This document shows positions 1 to 7,896 of a stretch of 64,000 bases of DNA, one piece after another (positions within the stretch are counted from its first letter, which is position 1; each line of letters starts with the position of its first letter). This DNA comes from Tsuneonella suprasediminis (GTDB lineage: Bacteria; Pseudomonadota; Alphaproteobacteria; Sphingomonadales; Sphingomonadaceae): assembly GCF_003605755.1 (NCBI RefSeq), contig NZ_RAHJ01000022.1, forward strand, positions 62,001 through 126,000, in the 5' to 3' direction. The position numbers and the translations under genes are program-made. A model generated the notes under the pieces. It did not search any database. It saw only the letters and a program-made list of their open reading frames with translations, and was not told the origin of the DNA.

Positions 1-1
1 G

Positions 2-313
2 TCATGGAAGCTGGCCCCTTTCAGGCGATTGATCTTTCTGGCCCGCTATCGCGGTTTGCCGCGTCGGGTCAAGCACCCGATAACATGCCTGTGCCTCTGC
101 CGCCGGGCCGCGCCGGGTGGGCAGGGCGGCGATTTCGATCACCTGAACCCCACCGGGCAGCGGAATCGTAAGCGTATCGCCGGCGATAATATCCTGACTC
201 GCCCGCACCACGCGCTGCCCGTTGCGGCGGATATGCCCCTGACCGACAAGCGCCTGTGCGATGCTGCGGGTTTTCACCAGCCGCAACTGCCACAGCAGCT
301 TGTCGATTCGCAT
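2..313 (-). CDS. S4-domain RNA-binding protein (HslR/Hsp15-like)
   Basis: A 103-residue protein whose N-terminal half is an S4 RNA-binding fold: it opens MRIDKLLWQLR, followed by the typical 'V..G.I..NG.RV..A.....GD.L.I' pattern. The family includes Hsp15, which binds stalled 50S subunits carrying nascent chains. The C-terminal ~30 residues are polar and probably disordered. It lies 9 bases after the stop of the SUV3-like helicase on the same strand, so the two are probably co-transcribed, which fits a shared role in RNA or ribosome metabolism. The TGA stop lies at the very left edge, so the gene is complete. Family assignment is secure; the precise ribosomal role is inferred. Confidence 0.9.
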   Translation of the reverse strand: MRIDKLLWQLRLVKTRSIAQALVGQGHIRRNGQRVVRASQDIIAGDTLTIPLPGGVQVIEIAALPTRRGPAAEAQACYRVLDPTRQTAIAGQKDQSPERGQLP

Positions 314-322
314 ATCAGCCGA

Positions 323-2983
323 TCATTTGCGGAGCAGGTCCGCCAATGCGGCAAAGGCATTGCCGGGTTGCGGGGCGGATTGCGCGGGGCCGTTGCGCGG
401 TTTGCCGCCCCCCTTTCGCGGCGGGCGTTTGCCCTGCGGCTTGCTCCGGGGCGATTCGCCTTTGTGTGCGGTGCCTTTCTGGCCGCCACCCTTTTGCCTT
501 TGGCCCCGTTGCTTGCCGCCTGCCTTCGCCGGGCGCCCGGCGCCATCGCCATCGGCGCGGCGGGCGAATCCGGGGCGCCAGTTCCACCGGTCGGGCGCGG
601 GCGGGCCAAAGGCACCTTCGGCCAGCGCGCGCGCGCCGTTCGCGCGGAATCCACCCGCGCCCAGCAGGCGTTTCCAGCTATCTTCGGTCAATCCGGTCGA
701 TACCGCCAGCGCGGGGTCGAGCGTGAACTGGCGCGCAGTGGCCTTCGCCCGCGCTTCGTGTGCGGCGCGCAGCAGCTTCTCTGCAACATCCACCCGCACG
801 ACCTGTTCGCCCGCGGGGCGATAGCCGCTGGGCAGGCGATCGCCGCCGGGGATTACCGCGCGCATCGCCTCTTCCAGAGGGCGCTTGTCCGCACCGCTGG
901 CATGGAAGGCCGCCCGTGCGGCAGGCTTGAGCAACGCAGGGGCGAACACGTCGAGCGCGCCGAACACCACGCCCAGCTTACGCAGGAACGGGCGGGCTTC
1001 GCGCGGCAGATGTTCGATCCCGGTGCGTTCGCGGGTGGCATAACCATGCCCCTCGATCAGGTTGAGCAGCAGCGCGCGCGCTTCGCTGCCCGCTGCCGGA
1101 TCGCGCGAAGCCTCCTCCAGTTTAGCAAGCGGTTCGAGCGGAGCGAGTTGCGCGGCGACCCATGCTTCCAGCGCGGTAAGAAATTCGGTTTTTGCCGGTT
1201 CGGGCAAGGCGGCCAGTTCGCGTGAAGGCACAATGCGCGGCGCCGTGGCGATCTGAGTCGCTTCGAGGCGGGCGATTTCCACACCATTCCACGTTACCAC
1301 ACCAGCGGCCAGCGCCATTCCCGGCAAGCCGGCGGTGACGAGCACATGGGCACGATCCCCCAACAGGCGAGGCAGCGCCTTTTCCGCGGCTGACAGCAAC
1401 AGGCGGTGATCGGTATGGTTGGCACGATGATCGACCACGAAACGGAACGCTTCGACATGGCCAATCGGCTCGCCTTCGACGGCGACGATGCCGTCTTCCG
1501 CCAATGTGACGGGCAACAGCGCGGGATCTTGTCCTAGATTCTTCATCAGGATTGCCGTCCTCCGGTTGACGAAGCGTTCTGTCAACCGGGCATGAAGCGC
1601 ATCGGACAATCGCGCCTCTGCCGCGCGGGCCCGTGCGGCCATTTCGTCACGCGCCAGAACCCAGTCGGGCCGCTGGCAAATATAGGCCCAGCTGCGGATC
1701 GCGGCGATGCGCCCTTGCAGCGTGTCGATATCACCGGTCGTCCGGTCCAGTTCGGATATTCGCGCAGCGACATAGTCCGCGCCGAGGTATCCGCCGCGCA
1801 GATCCTGCCACAACCGGGCAACGAAGCGGGTGTGCACGTCGACGCCATGCTGCCGGAAATCGGGCAGGCGGCACACGTCCCACAGACGGCGGACCATGCC
1901 GGGCGTCGTGACGTCATCGGCCAGCGGATCTTCCGCCAGTCGTTTCAGTACCGCCATATCGATCGCCTCCGGCGCGCGGGCGAGTTGCGGTTCGGGCGGG
2001 ATCGCTTCCAGATCGTCGATCAAAGTGCCGATCGAATCGTATCGCGGCTCCGCCTCGCGCCAGAACAGGCGGGTCAGCGGGGCGAAGCGGTGTTCTTCGA
2101 TGGCATAGATTTCTTCTTCGGTGAATTCGGGGTTTTGGTGCTGCCCGGCCAGTGTACCGAAAGTGCCGTCGCGATGGTGCCTACCCGCGCGGCCGGCGAT
2201 CTGCGCCATTTCCGCCGGGTTCAGCCGCCGCTGACGCTGCCCGTCAAATTTCGACAGCCCGGCGAAGGCGACGTGAGTCACATCGAGGTTCAGCCCCATG
2301 CCGATGGCATCGGTGGCGACGATATAATCCACTTCGCCAGACTGGAACAAAGCGACCTGCCGGTTGCGCGTTTCCGGGCTAAGCGCCCCCATCACGACGG
2401 CGGCACCGCCGCGAAACCGGCGGAGCATTTCCGCCACGGCATAGACCTGCTCGGCGGAAAACGCGACGATGGCACTGCGCGGGGGCAAGCGGCTCAGCTT
2501 GCGCGGGCCGATATGTGCCAGTGTGGAGAAGCGGGGCCGGGTAACGATTTCCGCCCGCGGCACCAGTGCCCGCACCATCGGTTCCAGCGTCGATGCCCCC
2601 AGCAACATCGTCTCTTCCCGCCCGCGCGTGTGCAGCAGGTGATCGGTGAACACATGCCCCCGCTCGCGGTCGGCGGAGAGCTGCGCTTCGTCGAGCGCGG
2701 CAAAGGCCAGCGGCCCGCCGCGCCAGTGCCCGCCGCGCGGCATCGCCTCCGCTGTGCAGCAGAAATAGCGCGCCTCGGGCTGTTCGATCCGCTCTTCGCC
2801 GGTAATCAGGGCGACCGACTTTTCGCCCTTGATCGCCACCACCCGGTCATACACCTCCCGCGCCAGCAGGCGCAGCGGGAAACCGATGGCGCCGCTCGAA
2901 TGCGCGCACATCCGTTCGATCGCAAGGTGCGTCTTCCCGGTGTTGGTAGGCCCGAGGACCGCCTTGATGATGGCATCGCTCAC
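323..2983 (-). CDS. SUV3-like superfamily 2 RNA/DNA helicase
   Basis: A large ATP-dependent helicase related to mitochondrial SUV3. From the chosen GTG start, the Walker A motif GPTNTGKT is at residues 11-18 and the DEAQ box at about 98-101. A helicase C-terminal domain follows, with the motif VI-like stretch QIAGRAGRHHRDGTFG, then an SUV3-type C-terminal region. The last ~110 residues are low complexity and very rich in Lys, Arg and Gly, which suggests a nucleic-acid-binding tail. The frame stays open upstream to a TTG at 3073, but the extra 30 residues look unconserved; GTG at 2983 puts the P-loop where the family usually has it. No strong ribosome binding site decides the start. It probably acts in RNA turnover, together with the S4 protein downstream. 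Confidence 0.85.
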   Translation of the reverse strand: MSDAIIKAVLGPTNTGKTHLAIERMCAHSSGAIGFPLRLLAREVYDRVVAIKGEKSVALITGEERIEQPEARYFCCTAEAMPRGGHWRGGPLAFAALDEAQLSADRERGHVFTDHLLHTRGREETMLLGASTLEPMVRALVPRAEIVTRPRFSTLAHIGPRKLSRLPPRSAIVAFSAEQVYAVAEMLRRFRGGAAVVMGALSPETRNRQVALFQSGEVDYIVATDAIGMGLNLDVTHVAFAGLSKFDGQRQRRLNPAEMAQIAGRAGRHHRDGTFGTLAGQHQNPEFTEEEIYAIEEHRFAPLTRLFWREAEPRYDSIGTLIDDLEAIPPEPQLARAPEAIDMAVLKRLAEDPLADDVTTPGMVRRLWDVCRLPDFRQHGVDVHTRFVARLWQDLRGGYLGADYVAARISELDRTTGDIDTLQGRIAAIRSWAYICQRPDWVLARDEMAARARAAEARLSDALHARLTERFVNRRTAILMKNLGQDPALLPVTLAEDGIVAVEGEPIGHVEAFRFVVDHRANHTDHRLLLSAAEKALPRLLGDRAHVLVTAGLPGMALAAGVVTWNGVEIARLEATQIATAPRIVPSRELAALPEPAKTEFLTALEAWVAAQLAPLEPLAKLEEASRDPAAGSEARALLLNLIEGHGYATRERTGIEHLPREARPFLRKLGVVFGALDVFAPALLKPAARAAFHASGADKRPLEEAMRAVIPGGDRLPSGYRPAGEQVVRVDVAEKLLRAAHEARAKATARQFTLDPALAVSTGLTEDSWKRLLGAGGFRANGARALAEGAFGPPAPDRWNWRPGFARRADGDGAGRPAKAGGKQRGQRQKGGGQKGTAHKGESPRSKPQGKRPPRKGGGKPRNGPAQSAPQPGNAFAALADLLRK

Positions 2984-3180
2984 ACTGGCGAAGGTGGCAC
3001 TGCGCGGGCGGTACTGCAATGGGCTGCGCGATGTTCCCACAGCCCGCCGTGCACCTGAGTCGGCCCGTCGCAACTTAAGCCGGAATTAACTTCAATCGGG
3101 CATGGGTTTCGGGCAATCGGCCCGCAATTGGGTCGTGGGCCGCATCGCAAAGCGGCCCGGTTGGGTTTACGGAGAGCGCG

Positions 3181-4836
3181 GTGTTCACCACGCACGATCA
3201 GGATGCGCCGGGTTGCAGCCCGGCGGACAGTCGGGCCGATGGCGCACCGGGCTGGCGCGCTGCCGTACTGACGCATTCGCAGATGATGTCGGCGCAGATC
3301 GTGCCGGAAACATCGTCCGCAATCCTGCGCCGCTCGCACAATCTGGCCGAACGGTTCGAAGCCTGGAGACTGAAGTCGAGCGAACGCCTCTCGCGTATCG
3401 ATTTCGCGCCCAATCTGGCGGAGGCGATTGGCAGCCGCCGCTGGTTTCGCGGGCTGGCGACGTTCCTCGGCCTGTCTGCGGCCAGCATTGCCTTTTGGCC
3501 CGGCTTCGCTCCGCTGGAGGCTGCCCCCGCCACGCGGGTGAATGACAGCGTGCGCGACGAATTCCGCAGCCAGATGATTATGCCACTGGCATTGGGCGGG
3601 GACAGCGGGCGACACATGGGGGCCACTGCCGCCGTGACGCCACTTGCCTCCGCCCCCGAACGACCGCAGATCGAACTGGTCGCGACACTGGCGCAGGGCG
3701 ACAGTTTCGGGCGCATGTTGCAACGTGCCGGGATCGGCAGCGCCGATGCCGCACGTGTGGAGGCGCTGATTTCGCGCTCTGTCTCGCTGGCGGACATCGA
3801 TCCGGGTACGCAAGTCGATATCACGCTGGGTCGCCGCACCGCGCCCAACAGCCCGCGCCCGCTCAGCGCGCTCGATTTTCGGGCGCGGTTCGATCTGGCG
3901 CTGTCGGTGCAGCGCGGGCCGGACGGCAATCTCTCGCTCGAACGCAAGCCGATCCGGGTGGACGACACCCCGCTGCGTATTCGCGGCACGGTCGGCTCCA
4001 GCCTCTATCGCTCGATGCGCGCCGCCGGTGCCCCGGCCAGCGCGGTGCAGCAATATCTCAAGGCGCTGGGCGATCAGGTCAACCTCGACAGTGCGGTGCG
4101 CTCTACCGATACGTTCGACATGATCGTCGATTATCGCCGCGCCGCCACGGGCGAACGACAGGCGGGCAAGCTGATCTATGCCGGGATCGACCGTGCCGGA
4201 TCGCCCAAAGTGCAACTGATGCGCTGGGGCAGCGACGGGCGTTTCTACGAAGCGTCGGGCGTCGGGGAACAGCGCGCGGGGCTGATGCGCCCGGTGCCGG
4301 GATCGATCGGGTCGAAATACGGCCCGCGTCGCCACCCGATCCTGGGCTATGTGCGGATGCATGGCGGGATGGATTTCCATGCCAGCTATGGCCAGCCGAT
4401 CGTGGCTGTGGCCGATGCGCGGGTGGCTTCCGCCGGGCGCGCGGGTGGCTGCGGCAACGCGGTGAAGCTGCAACATGCCGCGGGCCTCGCCACCCGTTAT
4501 TGCCATATGAGCCGGATGGCCGTGCGCGCGGGGCAATCGGTGCGGCGCGGGCAAGTGATCGGCTATGTCGGTTCCACCGGCCTCTCCACCGGGCCGCACT
4601 TGCATTACGAGATGTATCGCAATGGTCAGCGGATCAATCCGGCGTCGGTGCAATATGTTACCCGCGCCATGCTGTCGGGCGCGCAGTTGCAGCAGTTCCG
4701 TTCTGTCCTGTCGCAAATCAAGCAGGTCGAAGCGGGTGCCGCGCTCGCCCCGCTGACCCCCACCGCCAGCGAAGCCAGGGCCAGCGAGCCGGTGCGCGAG
4801 ATCGACAAGCTCGACGAAGCGAAAAAGGTCGGCTGA
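3181..4836 (+). CDS. M23 family peptidoglycan endopeptidase
   Basis: A 551-residue LytM-type zinc endopeptidase that cleaves peptidoglycan cross-bridges. A hydrophobic segment near residues 80-105 probably anchors it in the inner membrane. A central region of about 200 residues (LysM-like/OapA-like) precedes the M23 domain. The catalytic zinc ligands are intact: HGGMD near residue 394 and PHLHYEM near 473. It starts with GTG, preceded by GGAGA at good spacing. It points away from the helicase, leaving about 200 bases between the two genes for promoters. One of three M23-type proteins in the window, and one of two with a complete active site. Confidence 0.88.
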   Translation: MFTTHDQDAPGCSPADSRADGAPGWRAAVLTHSQMMSAQIVPETSSAILRRSHNLAERFEAWRLKSSERLSRIDFAPNLAEAIGSRRWFRGLATFLGLSAASIAFWPGFAPLEAAPATRVNDSVRDEFRSQMIMPLALGGDSGRHMGATAAVTPLASAPERPQIELVATLAQGDSFGRMLQRAGIGSADAARVEALISRSVSLADIDPGTQVDITLGRRTAPNSPRPLSALDFRARFDLALSVQRGPDGNLSLERKPIRVDDTPLRIRGTVGSSLYRSMRAAGAPASAVQQYLKALGDQVNLDSAVRSTDTFDMIVDYRRAATGERQAGKLIYAGIDRAGSPKVQLMRWGSDGRFYEASGVGEQRAGLMRPVPGSIGSKYGPRRHPILGYVRMHGGMDFHASYGQPIVAVADARVASAGRAGGCGNAVKLQHAAGLATRYCHMSRMAVRAGQSVRRGQVIGYVGSTGLSTGPHLHYEMYRNGQRINPASVQYVTRAMLSGAQLQQFRSVLSQIKQVEAGAALAPLTPTASEARASEPVREIDKLDEAKKVG

Positions 4837-4928
4837 CTTTACCTTAGCGCACGTCGCGGCACTTTGGCGCCGCCGATGGGACAGGGCGATTGCGCCCGCT
4901 GCCCGAATGCGGCATTGCGCGGTGCATC

Positions 4929-5924
4929 ATGACCAGTGCCTATCCCAACCTCCGCCTGCGCCGCACCCGCGCCAGCGCGTGGAGCCGCGCGCTCCACCGC
5001 GAAACCCTGCTCACACCCGCCGATCTGATCTGGCCGTTGTTCGTGACCGACGGCAGCGGGGTGGAAGAGCCGGTGGCCAGCTTGCCCGGCGTATCGCGCT
5101 GGTCGGTCGATGGCATCGTCGCCCGCGCGAAAGAGGCGGTGGCGCTGGGCATTCCGTGCATCGCGCTGTTCCCGCATACCCAGCCGGGGCGGCGGAGCGA
5201 TGATGGCGCCGAAGCGCTCAATCCCGACAACCTGATGTGCCGCGCGACCAAGGCGATCAAGGATGCCTGCGGCAGCGATATCGGCGTGCTGACCGACGTT
5301 GCGCTCGATCCTTATACCAGCCACGGGCAAGATGGCCTGCTGGACGACAGCGGCTATGTCGTGAACGACGATACCGTGGCCGTGCTGGTCGATCAGGCGC
5401 TGAATCAGGCGAATGCCGGGGCCGATGTGATCGCGCCGAGCGATATGATGGACGGGCGGGTGCGCGCGATCCGTATGGCGCTGGAAATGAACGCGCATCC
5501 CAATGTGCAGATCATGGCCTACTCCGCCAAATACGCCAGCGCGTTCTATGGCCCGTTCCGCGATGCGGTGGGCAGCGGCGGGCTGCTGAAAGGCGACAAG
5601 AAAAGCTATCAGATGGACCCGGCCAATGCTGACGAGGCGATGCGCGAAATAGCGCTCGACCTGGCGGAAGGGGCCGACAGTGTGATGGTGAAACCGGGGC
5701 TGGCCTATCTCGACGTGATCTGGCGCGCGAAACAACGCTTTGAAGTGCCGGTGTTCGCCTATCAGGTCAGCGGCGAATATGCCCTGATCGAAGCGGGTGC
5801 GGCAGCGGGCGTGGCTGATCGCGATGCGTTGCTGATGGAAAAGCTGCTGGCGTTCAAACGCGCCGGATGCAGCGGTGTACTCACCTACCACGCGGCCCAC
5901 GCCGCCCGCCTGCTCAATGGCTGA
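4929..5924 (+). CDS. hemB: Delta-aminolevulinic acid dehydratase (porphobilinogen synthase)
   Basis: Condenses two 5-aminolevulinate molecules to porphobilinogen in haem synthesis. Both Schiff-base lysines are visible: YSAKYASAFYGPFRD near residue 200 and VMVKPGLAY near 254. The metal site reads DVALDPYTSHG rather than the cysteine-rich form of zinc enzymes, so this is the zinc-free, magnesium-activated type common in alphaproteobacteria. The frame extends upstream to a TTG at 4890, but ATG at 4929 (MTSAYPNLRLRR) fits the family length of about 330 residues. The 3' end overlaps the next gene by 8 bases, so translation is probably coupled. Confidence 0.97.
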   Translation: MTSAYPNLRLRRTRASAWSRALHRETLLTPADLIWPLFVTDGSGVEEPVASLPGVSRWSVDGIVARAKEAVALGIPCIALFPHTQPGRRSDDGAEALNPDNLMCRATKAIKDACGSDIGVLTDVALDPYTSHGQDGLLDDSGYVVNDDTVAVLVDQALNQANAGADVIAPSDMMDGRVRAIRMALEMNAHPNVQIMAYSAKYASAFYGPFRDAVGSGGLLKGDKKSYQMDPANADEAMREIALDLAEGADSVMVKPGLAYLDVIWRAKQRFEVPVFAYQVSGEYALIEAGAAAGVADRDALLMEKLLAFKRAGCSGVLTYHAAHAARLLNG

Positions 5925-6495
5925 ATTCCGCCTCGATACAGAACGCCTGATCCTGCGTGACTGGCGGGCGGAAGACTGGCCGCGATTCTGGGCGCTGACC
6001 AATACGCCTGCGGTCATGCGCTGGCTGGGCGGGCTGGCCGATGAAGAGACGATGCGCGCCGCACGAGAGCGGGTTGAAGGCTATGCCCGCGATCACGGTC
6101 ACACCTTCTGGGTGGTGGAGCGCAAGGCTGATGGCGGGCACCTGTCGGGCGAGATGCTCGGTTTCTGCGGCCTGAAACGCGCCAGCGCGCCGCCCAACGG
6201 CACGATCGAGGGCGAGTTCGAAATCGGCTGGCGCCTGCGCGAAGATGCCTGGGGCAAAGGCTACGCGAAAGAGGCGGCGATTGCCTCGCTCGATGCGGCG
6301 TTCGCGCAATTCGGGGCAGAGACGGTCTATGCCATCACTATCGCTGAAAACACCGATAGCTGGGGCCTGATGAAACGCTTCGGAATGGAGCGGCGCGTCG
6401 ATCTCGACTATGTCGACACGCGCTTTGAGAAGCCGTGGTGCGACACCATTGTGTACGCCATCACGCGCCAGCAATGGGAGGAAAACCGGCCATGA
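5917..6495 (+). CDS. GNAT family N-acetyltransferase (RimJ/RimL type)
   Basis: A 192-residue acetyl-CoA-dependent acetyltransferase. It begins FRLDTERLILRDW, the opening typical of the RimJ/RimL subgroup. The acetyl-CoA binding region is around GWRLREDAWGKGYAKEA (about residues 105-121), followed by the C-terminal 'ENTDSWGLMKRFGMER' element. The substrate, a protein N-terminus or a small molecule, cannot be told from sequence. ATG at 5917 overlaps the hemB stop and the gene ends in a 4-base ATGA overlap with the carbonic-anhydrase-like gene, so it is in the middle of a coupled operon. Confidence 0.88.
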   Translation: MAEFRLDTERLILRDWRAEDWPRFWALTNTPAVMRWLGGLADEETMRAARERVEGYARDHGHTFWVVERKADGGHLSGEMLGFCGLKRASAPPNGTIEGEFEIGWRLREDAWGKGYAKEAAIASLDAAFAQFGAETVYAITIAENTDSWGLMKRFGMERRVDLDYVDTRFEKPWCDTIVYAITRQQWEENRP

Positions 6496-7094
6496 CGGTA
6501 CAGCGACCGGGCGTGACAATCGTGCCCATCAACGGCAAATCGCCGCAGATCGACGACAGCGCGTGGATCGCGCCGGGGTGTTCGATCATTGGCGATGTTA
6601 CCATCGGCGCGGATTCATCCATCTGGTACAACTGTGTGCTGCGCGCCGATGTCAGCCGCATCGTGATCGGTCAGCGGACCAATGTGCAGGATGGCAGCGT
6701 GCTGCATTGCGACGGGCCGAACCCGGCCATGCCCGATGGCGCACCGCTGATTATCGGGGACGATGTGCTGATCGGCCATATGGCGATGGTGCACGGCTGC
6801 CGGATTCACGATCGCGGGTTCGTGGGTCTGGGCGCGATTGCGATGAACAATGCCGTGATCGCATCGGATGCGATGCTGGCGGCGGGCGCGATGCTGACTG
6901 AAGGCAAAGCGATGGGCGAGCGCGAGCTGTGGGGCGGCCGCCCCGCGCGCAAGATGCGCGATCTGGACGATGCCGCGATCATGGGGATGAAGATGGGCGT
7001 GGCCCACTATGCCCACAATGCGAAGACACACTCCATCGCGGTGGGGGAGGTAATGGGCGGGGCATTGAGCAGCGATGGCACGGCCGAAGGCTGA
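6492..7094 (+). CDS. Gamma carbonic anhydrase-like hexapeptide protein
   Basis: A 200-residue left-handed beta-helix protein of the gamma carbonic anhydrase / PaaY / YrdA family. Hexapeptide repeats run through the middle of the protein ('IGDVTIGADSSIWYNCVLRAD', 'VGLGAIAMNNAVI'). Candidate zinc histidines are in VLHCDG and IGHMAMVHGC. Family members form trimers with interface metal sites; many are poor carbonic anhydrases and their physiological role is unclear. It is translationally coupled to the GNAT gene (ATGA at 6492) and overlaps the DUF167 gene by 20 bases. Confidence 0.9.
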   Translation: MTVQRPGVTIVPINGKSPQIDDSAWIAPGCSIIGDVTIGADSSIWYNCVLRADVSRIVIGQRTNVQDGSVLHCDGPNPAMPDGAPLIIGDDVLIGHMAMVHGCRIHDRGFVGLGAIAMNNAVIASDAMLAAGAMLTEGKAMGERELWGGRPARKMRDLDDAAIMGMKMGVAHYAHNAKTHSIAVGEVMGGALSSDGTAEG

Positions 7095-7356
7095 CTATCC
7101 CGATCCCGCTGCGATCCGCGCGCTGGCCGATGGCGAAGGGCGGCTGGCGCTGCGCGTCACCCCCGGCGCGCGCAGCGAAGGGATCGAGCTGGGCGATGGC
7201 AAGCTGCAGGTGAAAGTCCGTGCCAAACCGACCGACGGGGCGGCCAACGATGCCGTGATCCGCATGTTGGCCAAGGCATTGGGCACACCGCCATCAGGCA
7301 TCGAATTGTTGCGCGGCGCAACTTCGCGCGAAAAACTGGTGCGGATCGGCGGGTAG
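7075..7356 (+). CDS. DUF167 (YggU-family) protein
   Basis: A 93-residue small protein of the DUF167/YggU family. Characteristic stretches are 'LALRVTPGARSEGI', 'LQVKVRAKPTDGAANDA' and 'LLRGATSREKLVRI'. The fold is known from structural genomics but its biochemical role is not. It is the last gene of the hemB operon, overlapping the upstream gene by 20 bases, and it ends 8 bases from the convergent haemoglobin gene. No hairpin terminator is evident between the two. Confidence 0.9.
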   Translation: MARPKADYPDPAAIRALADGEGRLALRVTPGARSEGIELGDGKLQVKVRAKPTDGAANDAVIRMLAKALGTPPSGIELLRGATSREKLVRIGG

Positions 7357-7364
7357 CGGGGGGC

Positions 7365-7808
7365 TTACTCCGCAGCGGCCAGATCGCCTGTCTCTTCGGG
7401 GTGCGGGATCATTGCGTTGGCCATCATGTCCAGCCGTTCGGCCATCATCAGGCCCAGTGCGCGGCCGGCGTCGGTATTGGTGGGGCCGCATTCGGCGATG
7501 GCGCGGGCCATTGCATCGGACCACTGGCGTGCAGTTTGCGCGCTGACGCCCAGACCGCGGTGCGCGCTCATCATGCATTTGCCGCGATTTTCCACGAACC
7601 AGTCGTGCGGGCCGCCCGCCCATGCGGTGAGCCATCCGGCCAGCGAGCGGCGGATCGGAGTAAGGTCGCCTGCATGCATCGCACGCAGTTCGGCATATTG
7701 CGGATCGGTTTCCACCAGATCGTAAAACCGGTTGGCGATCCGTTCGATCACCGGGCGACCACCCAATGCTTCGTATGGGGTCTGAGTCGGTTCGGTATCC
7801 GGTATCAC
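7365..7808 (-). CDS. Group II truncated haemoglobin
   Basis: A 147-residue globin of the 2-on-2 (truncated) group II type, expected to bind O2 or NO through haem. Visible features are 'YEALGGRPVIERIANRFYDL' at the A/B helices, 'LAGWLTAWAGGPHDWF' in the E region, the likely proximal histidine in MMSAHRGLGVS, and the group II tryptophan in ARQWSDAM. The open frame reaches 7895, but GTG at 7808 has AAGGA about 11 bases upstream and gives the usual family length. Physiological role (NO or oxygen handling) is inferred. Some annotation pipelines label such proteins group II truncated haemoglobin or simply globin. Confidence 0.87.
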   Translation of the reverse strand: MIPDTEPTQTPYEALGGRPVIERIANRFYDLVETDPQYAELRAMHAGDLTPIRRSLAGWLTAWAGGPHDWFVENRGKCMMSAHRGLGVSAQTARQWSDAMARAIAECGPTNTDAGRALGLMMAERLDMMANAMIPHPEETGDLAAAE

Positions 7809-7896
7809 GACGTGAATCGTCCTTCGCAGTGGTAACGCAGTGGCAAACAGGCAGCTTATCGCTTGATCTGTGCACCCGGCATTGATCTGGCGCAAA

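Noticed and set aside
29-1225. Long plus-strand frame (398 codons) opposite the S4 and helicase genes
   Set aside because: Antisense shadow of high-GC coding sequence; composition is low complexity and no family is recognisable.
1592-3058. Long plus-strand frame (488 codons) opposite the helicase
   Set aside because: The helicase motifs on the minus strand are decisive; the antisense frame has no domain signal.
2980-4716. Long minus-strand frame (578 codons) opposite the M23 peptidase
   Set aside because: It covers an intact M23 gene with catalytic residues; the product is rich in His, Arg and Gln as shadow frames are.
4839-6017. Minus-strand frame opposite hemB
   Set aside because: hemB is unmistakable on the plus strand.
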